Shown piece after piece: positions 61,790 through 64,000 of a stretch of 64,000 bases of DNA. Source of the stretch: Pseudomonas sp. M30-35. Its GTDB lineage: Bacteria > Pseudomonadota > Gammaproteobacteria > Pseudomonadales > Pseudomonadaceae. Within the stretch, counting starts at the first letter, position 1, and every line of letters starts with the position of its first letter. A model generated the notes under the pieces. That model was not told where the DNA came from. It saw only the letters and a list, made by a program, of their open reading frames with translations, and made no database searches. The DNA is taken from contig NZ_CP020892.1 in NCBI RefSeq assembly GCF_002163625.1, positions 2,852,001 to 2,916,000 of the forward strand, in the 5' to 3' direction. Both the position numbers and the translations under genes were made by a program.

Positions 61790-63911
61790 GAGTCTGATCT
61801 CCGAGCGACCCAACACCTGTGTCGCCCTCAAGAACCAGTACAGCATCGGCGGCCACTACGCCCTCGCCTTTCGGCATGACAAACAGTGGATTAATTTCGG
61901 CTGTCACTAGTTTGTCGCTTAAGCCTGCAACCAATGCAGAAAAATCAACAATAGCCTGTGCCAATGCATCAATGTCACGCGGCTGCGTTCCGCGGTAACC
62001 TTCAAGCAGCGGCCATGTTGTTAGTTCACGCATCATCTCTTTAGCCTGTTCGAGTGAAAGGCCTCCGACGGTGGGCAGAATACGTAAGGTAGTATCTTTG
62101 AATAACTCCGCAGTGACCCCACCAGCACCGAGCAGGATAGCGACGCCTAGGTGATCTTTATTGGCGCCCAAAATTAACTCATGACCGCCGGCAACCATTT
62201 TCTCGACTAAAAATGTTTTGGGTACTTGCTGCAAATGCTTAGACAATTGCTCGTTCATCAACTCAAAACGTGAGCCAATACTTGCAACCGTCTGGTTCAG
62301 TGCAACACCACCAATGTCACTTTTATGCATCAAAGCGGCATCCAGCACCTTCAGAACAACCGGTTCCCCCAGAGAGTCAGCTGCAGCAATCGCCTCTTCA
62401 CGAGAAGTTACGATCTTGCTTTGCGGCACACAAATACCCGCTTTGGAAAACAACTGCTTAGCCACGAATTCGTCACATGCGCCATCTGGAAGAGAGGCAA
62501 GGCTGTTGTCACTCTCAGTTGATAGTGGTGTTTCAGACACGGCCGAGTAATGAGCAACTTTATACATCCCCTCCAGCACTGCACTGCAGCTTTCAGGAGT
62601 GCTAAAACCTGGGATCAAGGCGGCATTAAGGCGCTTCAAAGTATCAGGTGCATAAGGGCTGACATAAGCCAGAACTGGCTTGCTGCTCTTCGAGAGATTG
62701 TCCTGAATTGCATTAACAACCAAGTCGGGCATCGCCAGACCGGATGAGCCGATAATCACGACTAAAGCATCGTAGCTATCGCTGCGAAGTAGAATGTTGA
62801 TTGCTTTTCTTAGCAGCTCTGGCTGCAACCCTGCAAGAGTCACGTCAATGGGGTTACGATCCAATGCTGCTGGTGTGTTGCCTTGCAATTTGCGCAGTTG
62901 CTCAGCGGTTTCAAAGTCTGGGGCAGGCGTGTCGAACTGGCTCATACCTAGGCTATCCGCAACTAGCGTGCCTGCTCCTCCAGTCGAGGTCAGTACAGCT
63001 ACACGGCGGCCCACAAGTGAGCGACCTGAAACAAGCCCTGCTGGGATATCTAAAAACTCGTCAAAGGTATTCGCGCGTAAAATACCAAGCTCACGGAAGA
63101 ACGCATCATAAACTCGGTCTTCGCCTGCGAGCGCTCCGGTATGGGAGCTAGCAGCTCGCTCCCCGGCTTCAGAACGACCAATTTTGAACACAACAATCGG
63201 CTTGCCGGCGTTGCGAGCACGAGTGGCAACTTCGCGAAAACGCTGAGGGTTACGAATACTTTCAAGATAGAGCGCAATAACCTGAGTAGACGGCTCGTCG
63301 ATTAGGTAATCAATAAAATCGCTGACATCGAGATCGACCTCGTTACTGGTCGAAACTAAAGATGAAAGTCCAATACCACGCCCTGCTGCACGCGACAGCA
63401 GTGCACCCAATATACCGCCACTTTGCGAGACAACTGCTACGTGGCCAGCGTTCAGATCACCGACCTCCAGCGCACTGCTAGCAGATAACGGAATCCGATT
63501 GGTCAGGTTGACTAAACCGATGGTGTTTGGACCTAGCAGGCGCATATCACCTGCCGCGTCTTTCAAGGCTTGTTGAAGCTTTACACCTTCTTCACCTGAT
63601 TCAGCAAAGCCACTTGCGAGAATGATAGCGGCTTTGCAGCCAATTTTGGCCAGTGAACTTACAGCCTCAATACTTCGTTGTGCGTTAAGAAGCACTAGGC
63701 CAACATCAGGCGCTTCAGGTAAAGCCTCTACATTCGCATAACAGGTCAAACCATGTAACTCGGTAGCGTTCGGATTCACAGGGAAAATTTTGCCTTGGTA
63801 CCCATGTTTTTGCAGGTAGGCAATAGGACGACCTGACGTTTTGGTCGGGTCAGCAGAGGCACCAATTACTGCGACGCTTTTCGGGTTATGTAGCGCTTCC
63901 ATTGCGTTCAT
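61782..63911 (-). CDS. ADP-forming acyl-CoA synthetase (acetate--CoA ligase family)
   Basis: Activates an acid to its CoA thioester using ATP, with ADP and phosphate as products, and may run in reverse. The 709-residue protein is of the fused type. The N-terminal CoA-binding domain starts SVAVIGASADPTKTSGRP (about 12-29). A ligase domain follows with the phosphorylated histidine in ASSHTGALAGED near 259. The C-terminal ATP-grasp half (about 485-705) has CDEFVAKQLFSKAGICVP and VEKMVAGGHELILGANKD. The AAGGAGG site supports the ATG at 63911. It overlaps the partial hydratase gene upstream as ATGA. The acid used is not known. Confidence 0.92.
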   Translation of the reverse strand: MNAMEALHNPKSVAVIGASADPTKTSGRPIAYLQKHGYQGKIFPVNPNATELHGLTCYANVEALPEAPDVGLVLLNAQRSIEAVSSLAKIGCKAAIILASGFAESGEEGVKLQQALKDAAGDMRLLGPNTIGLVNLTNRIPLSASSALEVGDLNAGHVAVVSQSGGILGALLSRAAGRGIGLSSLVSTSNEVDLDVSDFIDYLIDEPSTQVIALYLESIRNPQRFREVATRARNAGKPIVVFKIGRSEAGERAASSHTGALAGEDRVYDAFFRELGILRANTFDEFLDIPAGLVSGRSLVGRRVAVLTSTGGAGTLVADSLGMSQFDTPAPDFETAEQLRKLQGNTPAALDRNPIDVTLAGLQPELLRKAINILLRSDSYDALVVIIGSSGLAMPDLVVNAIQDNLSKSSKPVLAYVSPYAPDTLKRLNAALIPGFSTPESCSAVLEGMYKVAHYSAVSETPLSTESDNSLASLPDGACDEFVAKQLFSKAGICVPQSKIVTSREEAIAAADSLGEPVVLKVLDAALMHKSDIGGVALNQTVASIGSRFELMNEQLSKHLQQVPKTFLVEKMVAGGHELILGANKDHLGVAILLGAGGVTAELFKDTTLRILPTVGGLSLEQAKEMMRELTTWPLLEGYRGTQPRDIDALAQAIVDFSALVAGLSDKLVTAEINPLFVMPKGEGVVAADAVLVLEGDTGVGSLGDQTHA

Positions 63912-64000
63912 ACTGCGCCCTCCTTGCTGCGCTCAAGGAAGCCTTGTACCGACGCACGGTGCTCTGAAGATGTGTAGCAAATACCTTGGGCTTTACTGCC
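63908..64000 (-). CDS. Enoyl-CoA hydratase-like protein (N-terminus outside the window)
   Basis: The last 30 residues of a protein encoded mostly beyond the right edge: GSKAQGICYTSSEHRASVQG and ending LERSKEGAV. The pattern (residues before the final helix, then xxGxxxFLERxxP-like) is the C-terminus of crotonase-family hydratases. Its stop codon overlaps the next start as ATGA, so it is the first gene seen of this leftward acyl-CoA degradation operon. Confidence 0.75.
   Translation of the reverse strand, partial: GSKAQGICYTSSEHRASVQGFLERSKEGAV

Noticed and set aside
1-64000. CRISPR arrays, tRNA or rRNA genes, complete insertion sequences, prophage
   Set aside because: I looked for regularly spaced repeats, T-loop motifs and transposase or phage proteins and found none.

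Overview
The window is a chromosomal segment of a gammaproteobacterium that is almost certainly a Pseudomonas or a very close relative. The grounds are the order plsX directly beside fabD without fabH, the runs maf-sppA-HAD-rluC-rne, murB-ptp-kdsB-ycaR-lpxK-exbD-exbB-comEC and lolC-lolD-lolE followed by a PilZ gene and a glycerophosphodiesterase, together with Pseudomonas-type protein sequences. No rRNA, tRNA, CRISPR array, complete insertion sequence or prophage was seen.

Backbone, 1-40.9 kb. From the left come fatty-acid and phospholipid initiation (fabD, plsX) with rpmF and yceD, then maf, sppA, a HAD phosphatase, rluC and rne with a long leader. Next are a cell-envelope operon running leftward from comEC to murB, and the Lol lipoprotein-release operon. 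As I remember the P. aeruginosa PAO1 order, this backbone carries two insertions. The first, 9.8-22.1 kb, lies between rne and murB. It holds a CobW-like GTPase, an amidohydrolase, a YjiH membrane protein with a class II aldolase under a divergent LysR gene, and lutABC, a LacI-type repressor and a ThDP decarboxylase. Near-identical perfect palindromes (ATGTTATCGATAACAT) lie upstream of lutA and of the decarboxylase gene and suggest a small local regulon. The second, 29.8-35.8 kb, is a seven-gene arsenic operon (arsC2-arsR-arsC1-acr3-arsH-gapdh-arsJ) with a small periplasmic protein of unknown role beside it.

Accessory half, 40.9-64 kb. This part holds a DksA paralogue without the zinc cysteines. 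It is followed by a sulfane-sulfur module: a FisR-like sigma-54 activator divergent from a persulfide dioxygenase, a DUF442-SQR fusion and a TauE exporter, with visible operators and a -24/-12 promoter. Next come an AT-rich tautomerase gene, a decayed copy of the LysE-family gene that lies intact 1.6 kb away, a Tat-exported SMP-30 lactonase, an AraC regulator, and a periplasmic molybdopterin oxidoreductase / cytochrome b / small periplasmic protein operon divergent from an OmpR-type two-component system. A PepSY iron-related membrane protein is coupled to a 59-residue membrane protein. An AbrB-family membrane protein and a leftward acyl-CoA degradation operon (partial enoyl-CoA hydratase, ADP-forming acyl-CoA synthetase, FadB/FadJ-like fusion, thiolase) close the window.

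Most interesting for follow-up are the LacI palindrome pair, the FisR operator and sigma-54 architecture, the HprRS/MsrPQ-like but non-homologous periplasmic redox cassette, and the small uncharacterised proteins at 35505-35777 and 55253-55432.
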